From: DATBLE01 sp963841405
GTDB lineage: Bacteria; Actinomycetota; Thermoleophilia; Gaiellales; Gaiellaceae
Length of the DNA: 64,000 nt
NCBI GenBank assembly: GCA_963841405.1
Contig: CAWJCM010000007.1
Location: 1,065,202 to 1,129,201 of the forward strand
Reading direction: 5' to 3'
Each line of letters begins with the position of its first letter. The stretch's first letter is position 1. Under the pieces are notes generated by a model. The model ran no database searches. It was not told where the DNA came from and saw nothing but the letters and a program-made list of their open reading frames with translations. Below, piece by piece: positions 51,346 to 59,612 of the stretch. The translations under genes were made by a program, and so were the position numbers.

Positions 51346-52056
51346 TCAGTAGCCGAGGTAGGAGGCGCGGACGCCCTCGTGGCGGGCGAGCTCGTCGCTC
51401 GAGCCGCTCATCGCCACGCGGCCGACCTCGAGCACGTAGGCGGCCTGGGTGGAGGCGAGCGCGATCCGCGCGTTCTGCTCGACGACCAGCACCGTCAGTC
51501 CTTCCTCCTGGTTCAGGTGCCGGACGACCCGGTAGAACTCCTGCACCGCGGTCGGCGCGAGCCCGAGCGACGGCTCGTCGAGCATCAGCAGGCGCGGGCG
51601 GGCGACGAGGGCCCGCGCGAGCGCGAGCATCTGCTGCTCGCCGCCCGAGAGCGTCCCGGCCTGCTGCCTGCGGCGGCTGGCGATGCGCGGGAAGTGCCCG
51701 AGCGCCGCCTCGGCGTCGCGCTTGATCGCGCGCCGCTCGCGCCGCGTCGACCCGCCCAGGAGGACGTTCTCCCACACGGTCAGCTCGTCGTAGATGCCGC
51801 GGCCCTCGGGAACGTGCGCGATCCCGAGCCGGGCGATCGCCTCGGGCGCGCGGCCCGTGACCCGCTTCGAGGCGAACGCGATCTCGCCCGTCGCGCGTAC
51901 CGTTCCCGAGATCGACCTGAGCGTCGTCGTCTTCCCGGCTCCGTTGGCGCCGAGCAGCGAGACCGCCTGGCCTTCCTCCACCGCCAGCGAGACCCCGTGC
52001 AGCGCGCGGATCGGGCCGTACCGGGCCTCGACGTTGTCGAGCTCGAGCAGCGCCAT
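51346..52056 (-). CDS. livF: Branched-chain amino acid-type ABC ATPase LivF
   Basis: A 236-residue ATPase of the LivF type. Walker A is GANGAGKTT, the signature is LSGGEQQMLALARAL and Walker B is LLMLDEPSLGLAP; HVPEGRGIYDELTVWEN is the LivF-specific stretch. It energises uptake. Normally LivF works with LivG; no LivG gene is present in this operon or window, so either LivF forms a homodimer or LivG is supplied from elsewhere. ATG 52056 gives the family N-terminus MALLELDNV. Confidence 0.92.
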   Translation of the reverse strand: MALLELDNVEARYGPIRALHGVSLAVEEGQAVSLLGANGAGKTTTLRSISGTVRATGEIAFASKRVTGRAPEAIARLGIAHVPEGRGIYDELTVWENVLLGGSTRRERRAIKRDAEAALGHFPRIASRRRQQAGTLSGGEQQMLALARALVARPRLLMLDEPSLGLAPTAVQEFYRVVRHLNQEEGLTVLVVEQNARIALASTQAAYVLEVGRVAMSGSSDELARHEGVRASYLGY

Positions 52057-52101
52057 CGGCGAGCGCCGATCATATGCCGTCCGAGGGCGACCTCCCTCAG
52101 T

Positions 52102-52177
52102 AGGGACAGGCGTCAGCCTGTCACCTGCCTTCCGCCGGTGCCACCCGCAGGCCCGGAACACGCTGAAGCCTGTCCCT
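52102..52177. repeat. GGGACAGGC inverted repeat
   Basis: AGGGACAGGC (52102-52111) is exactly inverted at 52168-52177; within it GACAGG...CCTGTC (52105-52122) can form a shorter stem. It lies between the divergent livF and MarP-like genes, and is similar to the hairpins at 4.6 and 53.6 kb. Confidence 0.55.
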
Positions 52178-52227
52178 TCAGAATCCGTCGCGCAGGACTC
52201 CCGACCTCGGCCGTCTAACCTCGGGGA

Positions 52228-53364
52228 GTGACCAGGCTCGACTGGATCCTGCTCGGCGTCGTCGCAGTCGCCGGGATCGTCGGGCTGCGGAGGGGGCTCG
52301 TCGCCGGGGTGCTGGCGATCGCGGGCATCCTCCTCGGCGCGGTGATGGGCGCGCACGTCGCCAAGGTCGTCCTCCCCGGCGGCTCGCATTCGCCGTACGC
52401 CCCGCTGGTCGGCCTCGCGGGCGCGGTCGTCGGCGCGATGGTGCTGGAGACGGTCGGGTCGATGGTGGGGACGCTCTTCCGGTCCGGCCTGCGCTTCCCG
52501 CCGTTACGGGCGCTGGACAGCGCGGGAGGGCTCGTGCTGGGGGCGGCCGCCGGCCTCGCGCTCGTGTGGGTCTTCGGTGCCACTGCGCTCCTGCTTCCGG
52601 GCCAGCCGACGCTCCGGCGCGACGTCCAGCGCTCGGCCCTGCTCCGGCAGCTGAACTCGATCGTCCCCTCCGACCGGCTGCTGCACGCGCTCGCCCGTGT
52701 CGACCCGTTCCCGTCGATCGCCGGGCCGGAGATCCCGGCCGGGCCGCTCGACGGGCCGATCGCCGGCGACCGGGCCGTCCGGGCGGCGACCCACAGCGTC
52801 GTGCGCGTCCTCGGGTCGGCCTGTGGATTGGGTATCTCCGGCAGCGGCTGGGTCGCCGCCCCTGGGGTCGTCGTGACCGCCGCGCACGTGGTCGCGGGCG
52901 AGCGCTCGACCTCGGTCGTTCCCCCTGACACCGAGCGCCCGCTGGCTGCAGAGGTGATCGGGTTCGATCCGAAGAACGACGTCGCGGTCCTCCGAGTGCG
53001 GGGGCTCTCGGCGGCGTCGCTCGCGCTGGCCGGGCCGGAGGAGAAGCGACCGGTCGGGATCGTCGGCTACCCGCTGAACGGGCCGCTCGACGTCGAGCCG
53101 GGCCGCGTCGGCCGGACGGAGAAGGTGCTCACCGACGATGCCTACGGGCACGGGCCGGTGGAGAGGAGCATCACCAGCCTCGCCGGGGTGGTCCGGCACG
53201 GGAATTCCGGTGGCCCGGCGATCGACAGTGACGGCCGTGTCCAGATGACGATCTTCGCCTCGCGCGTCGGCGAGAGCGGCGGCTACGGGATCCCCGCACC
53301 GGTCGTCAAGAAGGTACTCGACCGCGCGTTCGCCCCGGTCTCGACCGGCGCCTGTGCGCCCTAG
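52228..53364 (+). CDS. MarP-like membrane serine protease (CvpA domain plus trypsin-like domain)
   Basis: A 378-residue protein with four N-terminal membrane segments (CvpA/colicin V production fold, residues 1-125) and a chymotrypsin-fold periplasmic domain. The catalytic triad is H220 (TAAHVVAG), D251 (KNDVAVLRV) and S327 (GNSGGP). This is the architecture of mycobacterial MarP (Rv3671c), needed for acid and oxidative stress resistance through cleavage of a peptidoglycan hydrolase. Starts at GTG 52228, 15 bases after the upstream TAA region. Confidence 0.9.
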   Translation: MTRLDWILLGVVAVAGIVGLRRGLVAGVLAIAGILLGAVMGAHVAKVVLPGGSHSPYAPLVGLAGAVVGAMVLETVGSMVGTLFRSGLRFPPLRALDSAGGLVLGAAAGLALVWVFGATALLLPGQPTLRRDVQRSALLRQLNSIVPSDRLLHALARVDPFPSIAGPEIPAGPLDGPIAGDRAVRAATHSVVRVLGSACGLGISGSGWVAAPGVVVTAAHVVAGERSTSVVPPDTERPLAAEVIGFDPKNDVAVLRVRGLSAASLALAGPEEKRPVGIVGYPLNGPLDVEPGRVGRTEKVLTDDAYGHGPVERSITSLAGVVRHGNSGGPAIDSDGRVQMTIFASRVGESGGYGIPAPVVKKVLDRAFAPVSTGACAP

Positions 53365-53427
53365 CAAGTCCGAAGCGGCACGCTATCGCGACAATTGCGT
53401 TACACCCTCGTCGCTACGGTCGATCGT

Positions 53428-53523
53428 GGCGGAGGGCTGAAATCGCAAGGCGCGATACACGAGTGACAATCGTCGTGACTGACCGAGAGGCCAGTTCGGG
53501 TTCGAGTCCCGCGCCCTCTGCCG
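53428..53523 (+). tRNA. tRNA-like cloverleaf with long variable arm (non-canonical; possible allo-tRNA)
   Basis: GGCGGAGGGC (53428-53437) pairs with GCCCTCTGCC (53513-53522), ten base pairs with one G-T. A D arm follows (ATCGC/GCGAT, loop AAGGC with the GG pair), then an anticodon arm ACGA/TCGT with a seven-base loop GTGACAA (anticodon GAC after T33). Next comes a variable arm ACTGACC/GGCCAGT with GAGA loop and one mismatch, then a T arm CGGG/CCCG with loop TTCGAGT. G53523 would be the discriminator. A normal tRNA has seven acceptor pairs, and tRNA-Val(GAC) has no long variable arm, so it may be an allo-tRNA, a selC-like derivative or a decayed tRNA. Confidence 0.5.
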
Positions 53524-53540
53524 ACATGCGGCTACGATGA

Positions 53541-53606
53541 ACGAGTCACTCGTGTGCGGAGAAGCGATCTCCGCTTCAGCCTCGGCGGCCCGCTCAGCGG
53601 GCCGCC
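53541..53606. terminator. Hairpins after the tRNA-like element
   Basis: ACGAGT/ACTCGT (53541-53553) and the stronger GGCGGCCCGCT (53584-53594) against AGCGGGCCGCC (53596-53606) can both fold. They lie between the plus-strand tRNA-like element and the convergent MTHFR gene and could end transcription from either side. Confidence 0.55.
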
Positions 53607-53630
53607 GGCACGTCTCGGGCGCTCCGGTTG

Positions 53631-53655
53631 CAGTGACAGGCTACGCCTGTCACTG
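53631..53655 (-). terminator. Terminator hairpin of the homocysteine methyltransferase/MTHFR gene
   Basis: CAGTGACAGG (53631-53640) pairs exactly with CCTGTCACTG (53646-53655) around CTACG, directly after the stop of the minus-strand gene at 53658. Confidence 0.7.
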
Positions 53656-53657
53656 CT

Positions 53658-55476
53658 CTACGCCAGGAGCTCCAGAACGGATAGAGGCTTCTTGTACGGC
53701 GCGACCACGTAGACGCCGGCGGCCCGGTCGCGCGCGGCCGCGAGTAGCTCACGGGCGTGGGCGAAGCCGATCTCGGCCTCGCGCGGCCCGGCGTCACGCA
53801 ACTGCTCCTGGAGCTCGTCGGGGACGACGATGCCGGGCACCTCGTTGTGGAGCCGCAGGGCGAGCCGGTAGCTGGTCAGCGGGAAGACACCGAGGATGAC
53901 GGGGATCGGCGAAGGGTCCGCCGAGCCGGTCGAGGAAGCGGTCGAGCTGATCGACGTCGTAGACGATCTGGGTCATCGCGAAGCGGGCGCCGGCGTCGAT
54001 CTTCCGCCGGAAGCGGTCGAGCTCGAGGTCGGGGTCGTCGGCGTTCGGGTTCAGCGCGACCCCGGCGAAGAAGGACGTCGGCGCGTCGATCGCCTTTCCG
54101 TTGAAGTTCTCGCCGCGGTTCAGCTGCGAGATCAGGTGCGTCAGCCCGATCGCGTCCACCTCGTAGACGCCGCCTGATTCGGCGTAGTCGCCGATGTCCG
54201 GCGGGTCGCCCGTGACGGCGAGGACGTTGCGGATCCCCTCGGCGTGGGCGCCGAGCAGGACCGCCTCGAGTCCCATCACGGTCGTGTCCCGGGGCGTCAA
54301 GTGCGGGATCGTCTCGATCCCGACGGTGCGCTCGATCGCGGCCGAGACGAACAGTGGGTTCATCCCGACCCGGGCGGTGGCGTTGTCGTTGACGTCCACG
54401 AAGGCGCCGATCCCGGCGTCGTGGATCGCTGCCGCGACCTCGAGCAGGCCGGCGTAATTGGCTCCGAGCGGCGGATCGACCTGGACCGAGGTGACGAACC
54501 GTCCATCGCGGAGGGCGGCGGCGAGGCGGGTCTCGACCTCCTCGCGCTCGACCGCCGCCGCCAGCTCGCGCTCGGTGATCTCGAGCGGCGCGCGGGGCGC
54601 GCGCTGTTCATCGAGTGCGCTCCGGATGGCGCCGATCTCTGTCGGGGTCGTGCCGCAACAGCCGCCGATCACCATCGCGCCCAGCTCCCGCGCATGGGCG
54701 GCGAACTCGGCGAAGTACTCCGGCGCGGCGTGCGGGTAGATCACCCGCCCGCCGGACATGCTGGCGAGCCCGATGTTGGGCAGCGCTGCGAGCGGCAGTT
54801 CCCGTCCCTGCATCGCCTGGAGCGCGTCGAGCGCCGACGCCGGCCCGGCGCCGTGGTTGGCCCCGATCGCCGCGACGCCCAGGCCCGCCAGGCGCTCGGC
54901 CGCCTCGGCTGCGCCGACGCCGCCGATCGTCTCGGCGTCCTCGCCGAATGTGAGCAGCGCGACGATCGGCAGATCGGAGACCGAGCGGACGGCGTCGATC
55001 GCGGTCACGAGCTCCTCCAGGTCGAAGAAGGTCTCGACCATGAACAGGTCGACGCCGCGTCCGGCGAGCAGCCGCGCCTGCTCGGCGAAGGCGGGCCGGC
55101 GGTCCTCGGGCCATGCCTCTTCGTTCTCCCCGAGCGGCCCGATCGAGCCTGCGATGAACACCTCGCGGCCGGAGACCTGCCGCGCGTCGCGGGCGAGCTT
55201 GACTCCCGCCTCGTTGATCGCCGCGAAATCGTCCTCGAGGTAGCGCGCGGCGAGCTTCGGGCGGTTCGCCCCGAAGGTGTTCGTCTCGAGCAGCTCCGCG
55301 CCGGCGTTGATGAAGCTCAGGTGCAGGGAGACGACCGTCTCCGGCGCGCGCAGGTTCGCTTCTTCCGGACAGCGGAGCCGTGGTGCGGCCGCCGACACCA
55401 GCGGCCCCATGCCTCCGTCGGCAACGATCGGAGGGCCGTTGCGGATCCGGTCGAGGATGTTCGGCATCGGGCTCAC
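53658..55476 (-). CDS. Bifunctional homocysteine S-methyltransferase/methylenetetrahydrofolate reductase (frameshifted)
   Basis: The N-terminal 290 residues are a zinc homocysteine methyltransferase domain (VADGGMGPLVSAAAP, NTFGANRPKL; zinc cysteines in GGCCGTTP). The next 270 form an MTHFR barrel (FVTSVQVDPPLGANYAG, LAVTGDPPD). Such fusions remake methionine using methylene-THF-derived or other methyl donors. One frameshift lies near 53920 (minus-strand GGACCCTTCG region): the first frame runs into arginine-rich noise, while the proper end (SPIPVILGVFPLTSYRLALR to KKPLSVLELL) continues in another frame to 53658. It is either a sequencing error or recent inactivation. Confidence 0.85.
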
Positions 55477-55729
55477 TGTAGAGACGGTTCGGGCTCATTG
55501 TCCGCACGTCCAGTGCCGATGGGAAGAGCACGCTCTCCTCTGCCGAGGGACTGACGGCAATCATCCTGTGGCGCAGGGAGTTGAGGTCACGGGGGGGCGC
55601 CTCGGCGTCTCCCGTGACCGACCTGTCTGGCCGCTTTGCAATCTCGGGCCGGGGCCGGCGCTCACAAGAAAGAAAATCGCGCCGAACGGCCCATTTGCAC
55701 AGCGGCACCCGCGCGCACACAATCAGACA

Positions 55730-56318
55730 ATGGGTGACGGCTCGGCCACGGGGGACGGGGCCAATCTGTTGCCCGTCGCGCGACGCGGGTACGATCGAGC
55801 GGCCACGGACGCCATGGTCGGGGATTTGCACGCCCGGCTGGCGTCCGCGCTCGCCGAGCGTGACAACGCCCGTGGGCGGATCATGGAACTCGAGCAGCAC
55901 CTCGCCGAGGCCAATGCGCGAAGGCAGGCGGTCGCCGACGCGCTCGTGCTTGCCTCTCGCGTGCGGACCGACCACGAGCGCGAGACGAAGGAGCTCCTGT
56001 CGGAGAGCCGGCAACAGGCCGACGGAGATCCTGCGGCGAGCCCGGGTGGAAGCCGAGTGCATGGTCGAAACAGCCGGAATGCGATCCAGCAACGTCGAGC
56101 GCGAGCTGCGCGCAGCGGGTCAGCTGGCAGAAAAGACTCGGACGCACCTCACAAGGTTCACTCAATCGCTGCAGCCCTCGACGGGGCACCTCGCCGGGAG
56201 GCGGCGGGCGGCGCCGACAGAGCAGCCCGCCGGAGGCAACGACGGGCTGACCCAGTTCTCGGATTGCGACGCGAGTGGCACGAAATCATGCACGCGCACA
56301 CCAGAAGCGTTACCTTAG
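55730..56318 (+). CDS. DivIVA-like coiled-coil protein (frameshifted)
   Basis: The first frame gives ARRGYDRAATDAMVGDLHA, a DivIVA-domain-like start, then coiled coil (MELEQHLAEANARRQAVADA). Near 56022 the coiled coil passes to another frame: EILRRARVEAECMVETAGM and SSNVERELRAAGQLAEKTR. One base change would restore a protein of about 195 residues. DivIVA-like proteins mark poles and division sites and organise envelope growth, which suits the polysaccharide genes downstream. ATG 55730 sits at a likely leaderless start (TTTGCA at 55694 and CACAAT at 55718). Confidence 0.68.
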
Positions 56319-56320
56319 GC

Positions 56321-56354
56321 GCGTGAAAGATCCTGCTGAGCGCCCGTTTCACGC
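56321..56354. promoter_or_regulatory. Inverted repeat before the membrane coiled-coil gene
   Basis: GCGTGAAA (56321-56328) and TTTCACGC (56347-56354) are exact inverted copies 18 bases apart, just before the GGAGG ribosome site at 56356. It could end the DivIVA transcript, or hide or expose the ribosome site. Confidence 0.45.
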
Positions 56355-56369
56355 CGGAGGAAAACAAGG

Positions 56370-56795
56370 ATGATCTCGGCTCTTCTCGGCGTCGCTGCGA
56401 CAGCCATCCTGGTGGGCGTGTGGCCGTTCAAGCGCAGCATGCCTGGCTCGGTTTCCGGCAATCAGGCTGCGGTCGACCAGCGCGACTGGATCTACGGCGA
56501 CGGCGCGGCGCCAGCCGACGGGAAAGCCACAGCCCAGGGGCAGACGGCGGACGAGATCGTCAGGGACGCGCAGGAGCGGGCACGCAGAATCCTCGCCGAG
56601 GCGGGCGCCGCCGGCGCGCGCTTGGACGCCGAGGCCGCCCGCGTCAGTTCCCTGCTCATGGGGGAGCGGGCCAAGCTCGCCGCCTTTCTCAAGGAGCTGC
56701 TCGAGGAAGTCGAAGGCTCTGCGGCGCTCAGGCCCCAGGTGGTACATCTGGACGAGGCCAGAGAACGCAAGCAGAGCTCGGGCGCTACGGACTAG
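56370..56795 (+). CDS. Membrane-anchored coiled-coil hypothetical protein
   Basis: A 141-residue protein with one N-terminal membrane segment (MISALLGVAATAILVGVWPF), a linker rich in G, A and D, and an amphipathic coiled coil (DEIVRDAQERARRILAEAGA onward) that resembles the DivIVA-like protein encoded just upstream. It may tether that protein or polysaccharide machinery to the membrane; this is inference. GGAGG lies ten bases before the ATG. Confidence 0.7.
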   Translation: MISALLGVAATAILVGVWPFKRSMPGSVSGNQAAVDQRDWIYGDGAAPADGKATAQGQTADEIVRDAQERARRILAEAGAAGARLDAEAARVSSLLMGERAKLAAFLKELLEEVEGSAALRPQVVHLDEARERKQSSGATD

Positions 56796-56926
56796 CCGCA
56801 GACGGGGGAGGCGAGGCGGAGGCGGCCCGGGGGCGGACTTGCCTCCTGGACAGGTCCGCGCTTAAATGCCCTGCTCGGGGGTCGGTTCCCCATTTCGGGG
56901 AAGTGGGTAGGGGAGAACGGGGGAGG

Positions 56927-58498
56927 ATGAGCAGGCTGCGGGAACAATATTGGGCAACGCCGCCGTTTTCGACCGACGCCGAAACGGCCGTTGCCGATTC
57001 GGGCGGAAACGGACACGCGGGCGTGGACGCGCAGAGATTGCTGCAGTCGGTCGACCCGAAGACCCGAGCGCTGATCGAGCAGCGGCGCGGGGTGACCACG
57101 GGCCGGAGCTACCTGGTCCGCCGGTGGCTGCTGGCGGCCGACGTCCTCGCGCTAATGGCCGCGTTCGTGCTCTCGATCGCCCTGACCGAGAGCTTCGAAG
57201 AGGAAACCTGGGTCGCACTGGGGATCTTCGTCGTGTCGCTGCCGCTGTGGGTGGTCGCCGCCAAGCTCCTCGGCCTGTACGACCGCGACGACCGCGGGAT
57301 GGACTACTCGACCCTCGACGACGTCCTGCACGTCTTCCTGCTCGTCACGGTCGGGTCTCTGGTCCTCAGCCTCGCGACCGGGTACGCGAGCCCGAGCGTC
57401 ACGAGAGTCCTGCTCTTCTGGGTACTCGGACTGGTGCTCGTCCTGAGCGGCCGGGCGACGGTGCGGGCTCTCGCTCGCAGACGCCAGTCCTACGTGCAGA
57501 ACACCGTCATCGTCGGCGCCGGCGAGACCGGTCAGCTCATTGCCCGGAAGCTGCTCCAGCATCCGGAATACGGGATCAACCTCGTCGGCTTCGTGGACGC
57601 CGAGCCGAAGCCACGTCGCTCGGATCTCGACGATCTCGTCATCCTCGGTGAGCTCCAGGACCTTCCGGACATCGTCCGGACTCTCCGCGTCGAGCGGGTG
57701 ATCATCGCGTTTCTGCGCGAAGACGTCACGAAGACGCTCGAGCTCGTCCGCATGCTCAAGAACTTCGAAGTGCACGTCGACATCGTGCCCAGGCTCTTCG
57801 AGGTCGTCGGCCCCAACGTGGACGTCCACACGCTCGAGGGGCTGCCGCTCCTCGGTCTGCACATGCCAAGGATGAGCCCGTCGTCGCGCCTGCTCAAGCG
57901 TGCCATCGACTTCGCCGGAGCGAGCGTCGCGCTCGTGCTGACCGCGCCGCTCTTCCTGTTCATCAGCCTCGCGATCTGGTGGGACACCGGTGGGCCGATC
58001 TTCTTCAGACAGGTTCGGCTCGGCAGGGGTATGAACGAGTTCACGATCCTCAAGTTCAGGACGATGACGCAGGGAACCGACGATTCCGCTCACCGGGATG
58101 CGGTGAAGACAGGGCTGAACGGCGCCGCTTCCACGGGAGCCAACGGCCTGTTCAAGCCCGACCAGTCCAACGCGGTTACACGCGCAGGCGCGTGGCTGCG
58201 GAAGACGAGCCTCGACGAGCTGCCGCAGCTGATCAACATCCTGCGTGGAGAGATGTCGCTGGTCGGCCCGCGGCCGAGCCTGCCGTACGAGATCGACCAC
58301 TTCGCGCCGCACCATTTCGAGCGCTTCCTCGTCCCTGCCGGCCTCACCGGGCTCTGGCAGGTGACGGCACGCGCCCACACCTCCTGGGCGGAGGCGCTCG
58401 ACATGGACGTCGCCTACGTGCGCGGCTGGTCGTTCGGGCTCGACTTCTGGCTGCTCTGCCGGACGCCGTTCCAGGTGTACCGGCTCAAGACTCGCTAG
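56927..58498 (+). CDS. Initiating sugar transferase (polyprenyl-phosphate glycosyl-1-phosphate transferase)
   Basis: A 523-residue membrane enzyme of the WbaP/CpsE type. About four membrane helices (residues 70-180) are followed by a CoA-binding-like Rossmann domain (VIVGAGETGQLIARKLLQHP). A fifth helix and the bacterial sugar transferase domain come next (RAIDFAGASVALVLTAPLFL; FRQVRLGRGMNEFTILKFRT; TSLDELPQLINILRGEMSLV; GPRPSLPYE). It transfers a sugar-1-phosphate to undecaprenyl phosphate and starts the repeat unit. The ATG at 56927 follows GGGGAG. It is convergent with the aminotransferase gene, seven bases apart. Confidence 0.92.
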   Translation: MSRLREQYWATPPFSTDAETAVADSGGNGHAGVDAQRLLQSVDPKTRALIEQRRGVTTGRSYLVRRWLLAADVLALMAAFVLSIALTESFEEETWVALGIFVVSLPLWVVAAKLLGLYDRDDRGMDYSTLDDVLHVFLLVTVGSLVLSLATGYASPSVTRVLLFWVLGLVLVLSGRATVRALARRRQSYVQNTVIVGAGETGQLIARKLLQHPEYGINLVGFVDAEPKPRRSDLDDLVILGELQDLPDIVRTLRVERVIIAFLREDVTKTLELVRMLKNFEVHVDIVPRLFEVVGPNVDVHTLEGLPLLGLHMPRMSPSSRLLKRAIDFAGASVALVLTAPLFLFISLAIWWDTGGPIFFRQVRLGRGMNEFTILKFRTMTQGTDDSAHRDAVKTGLNGAASTGANGLFKPDQSNAVTRAGAWLRKTSLDELPQLINILRGEMSLVGPRPSLPYEIDHFAPHHFERFLVPAGLTGLWQVTARAHTSWAEALDMDVAYVRGWSFGLDFWLLCRTPFQVYRLKTR

Positions 58499-58505
58499 GC
58501 CCGGT

Positions 58506-59612
58506 TCACGCCGCGGCGTGGACGGCGCCGATCGTCTCGGCAACCGACTCGATCTCGTCCGGCCGGAGCTCGGCGAACATCGGCAGCGAGATCAACTCGT
58601 CGGCCCATCGCTCCGTGACCGGGAACGCCTCGGGCTCGAGCGCGAGCTGTTCGAGCGCGGGCTGTCGGGCCAGGGCTATGGGGTAGTGCATACCGATGGC
58701 AATCCCTCGAGCGGTCAGCTCCTCCCTGAGGCGGTCGCGCGCCGCCGTCCGGATGACATAGAGGTGGAAGACGTGCTCGGCCCACGGCGCGGTCTCCGGC
58801 AGCCGGACGCCGCAGTCGGCCAGCGCGGCGGCGTACGCCTCGGCGTTCGCGCGCCGGAGCTCGTTCCAGCGGTCGAGGTGGGCGAGCTTCACCCGCAGCA
58901 CCGCCGCCTGCAGCGTGTCGAGGCGCTCGTTCCACCCCGGGACGGTGTGAACGTACTTCCGCGACTGGCCGAGGTCGCGAAGGAGGCGGACCCGCTCGGC
59001 GATCTCGTCGTCGTCGGTCGTCACCGCTCCGGCATCACCGTACGCGCCAAGGTTCTTCCCAGGGTAGAAGCTGAAGGCTGCAACGCGCCCCAGGCCTCCC
59101 GTTCTACGGCCCTTGTAGCGCGCGCCGTGCGCCTGGCAGGCGTCCTCAACCAGCACGAGGTCGTGGGCCCGGCAGAGCTCGAGCAGCGGATCGACATCCG
59201 CCGGCTGCCCGTAGAGGTGCACCGCGACGATCGCTCGCGTGCGTGGGCCGACCGCAGCAGCGACGAGGTCGACGTCCAGTGTCGCCGTGTCCTCCGTGCA
59301 GTCGACGAGCACGGGAGTGGCGCCCAGGCGCAGGATCGGCAGCACGGTGGCGATGAACGTGTTGGCCGGGACGATCACCTCGTCGCTCTCGCCGATCCCG
59401 ATCGCCTCGAGCACCAGTTGGAGCGCGGCAGTCCCGGAGCCGACGCCTAGGCAGTGGCGGGTGTCGCAGTACGCGGCGAACTCGTCCTCGAAGCGCCGCA
59501 ACTCCTCGCCGAGAATGTAGTCCGTCGAGGCGACCGCGTTCAGCAGCGCCGCATCGATCTCGTCCTTGATCGATCGGTACTGGCGGTCGAGGTCGACGAA
59601 GGGGATCGTCAA
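58506..59612 (-). CDS. DegT/DnrJ/EryC1 aminotransferase (WbpE-like)
   Basis: A 368-residue PLP aminotransferase of nucleotide sugars. PLP lysine K186 is in SFYPGKNLGAYGDAG; VEDACQAHGARYKG and GSGTAALQLVLEA are family motifs. It would transfer an amino group from glutamate to a 3-keto sugar. The start is TTG 59612, overlapping the oxidoreductase stop (TTGA) and giving the standard MTIPFVDLDRQY N-terminus. With the next two genes it matches the WbpB/E/D set for a 3-amino uronic acid sugar. Confidence 0.88.
   Translation of the reverse strand: MTIPFVDLDRQYRSIKDEIDAALLNAVASTDYILGEELRRFEDEFAAYCDTRHCLGVGSGTAALQLVLEAIGIGESDEVIVPANTFIATVLPILRLGATPVLVDCTEDTATLDVDLVAAAVGPRTRAIVAVHLYGQPADVDPLLELCRAHDLVLVEDACQAHGARYKGRRTGGLGRVAAFSFYPGKNLGAYGDAGAVTTDDDEIAERVRLLRDLGQSRKYVHTVPGWNERLDTLQAAVLRVKLAHLDRWNELRRANAEAYAAALADCGVRLPETAPWAEHVFHLYVIRTAARDRLREELTARGIAIGMHYPIALARQPALEQLALEPEAFPVTERWADELISLPMFAELRPDEIESVAETIGAVHAAA

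Noticed and set aside
53395..53420. Promoter TTGCGT/TACGGT before the tRNA-like element
   Set aside because: The spacing is only 14 bases, too short for a standard sigma70 promoter.
53428..53523. tmRNA or a plain selenocysteine tRNA
   Set aside because: No tag-encoding insert for tmRNA; no TCA anticodon in the loop, and the stem lengths do not match tRNA-Sec, so I list it only as tRNA-like.
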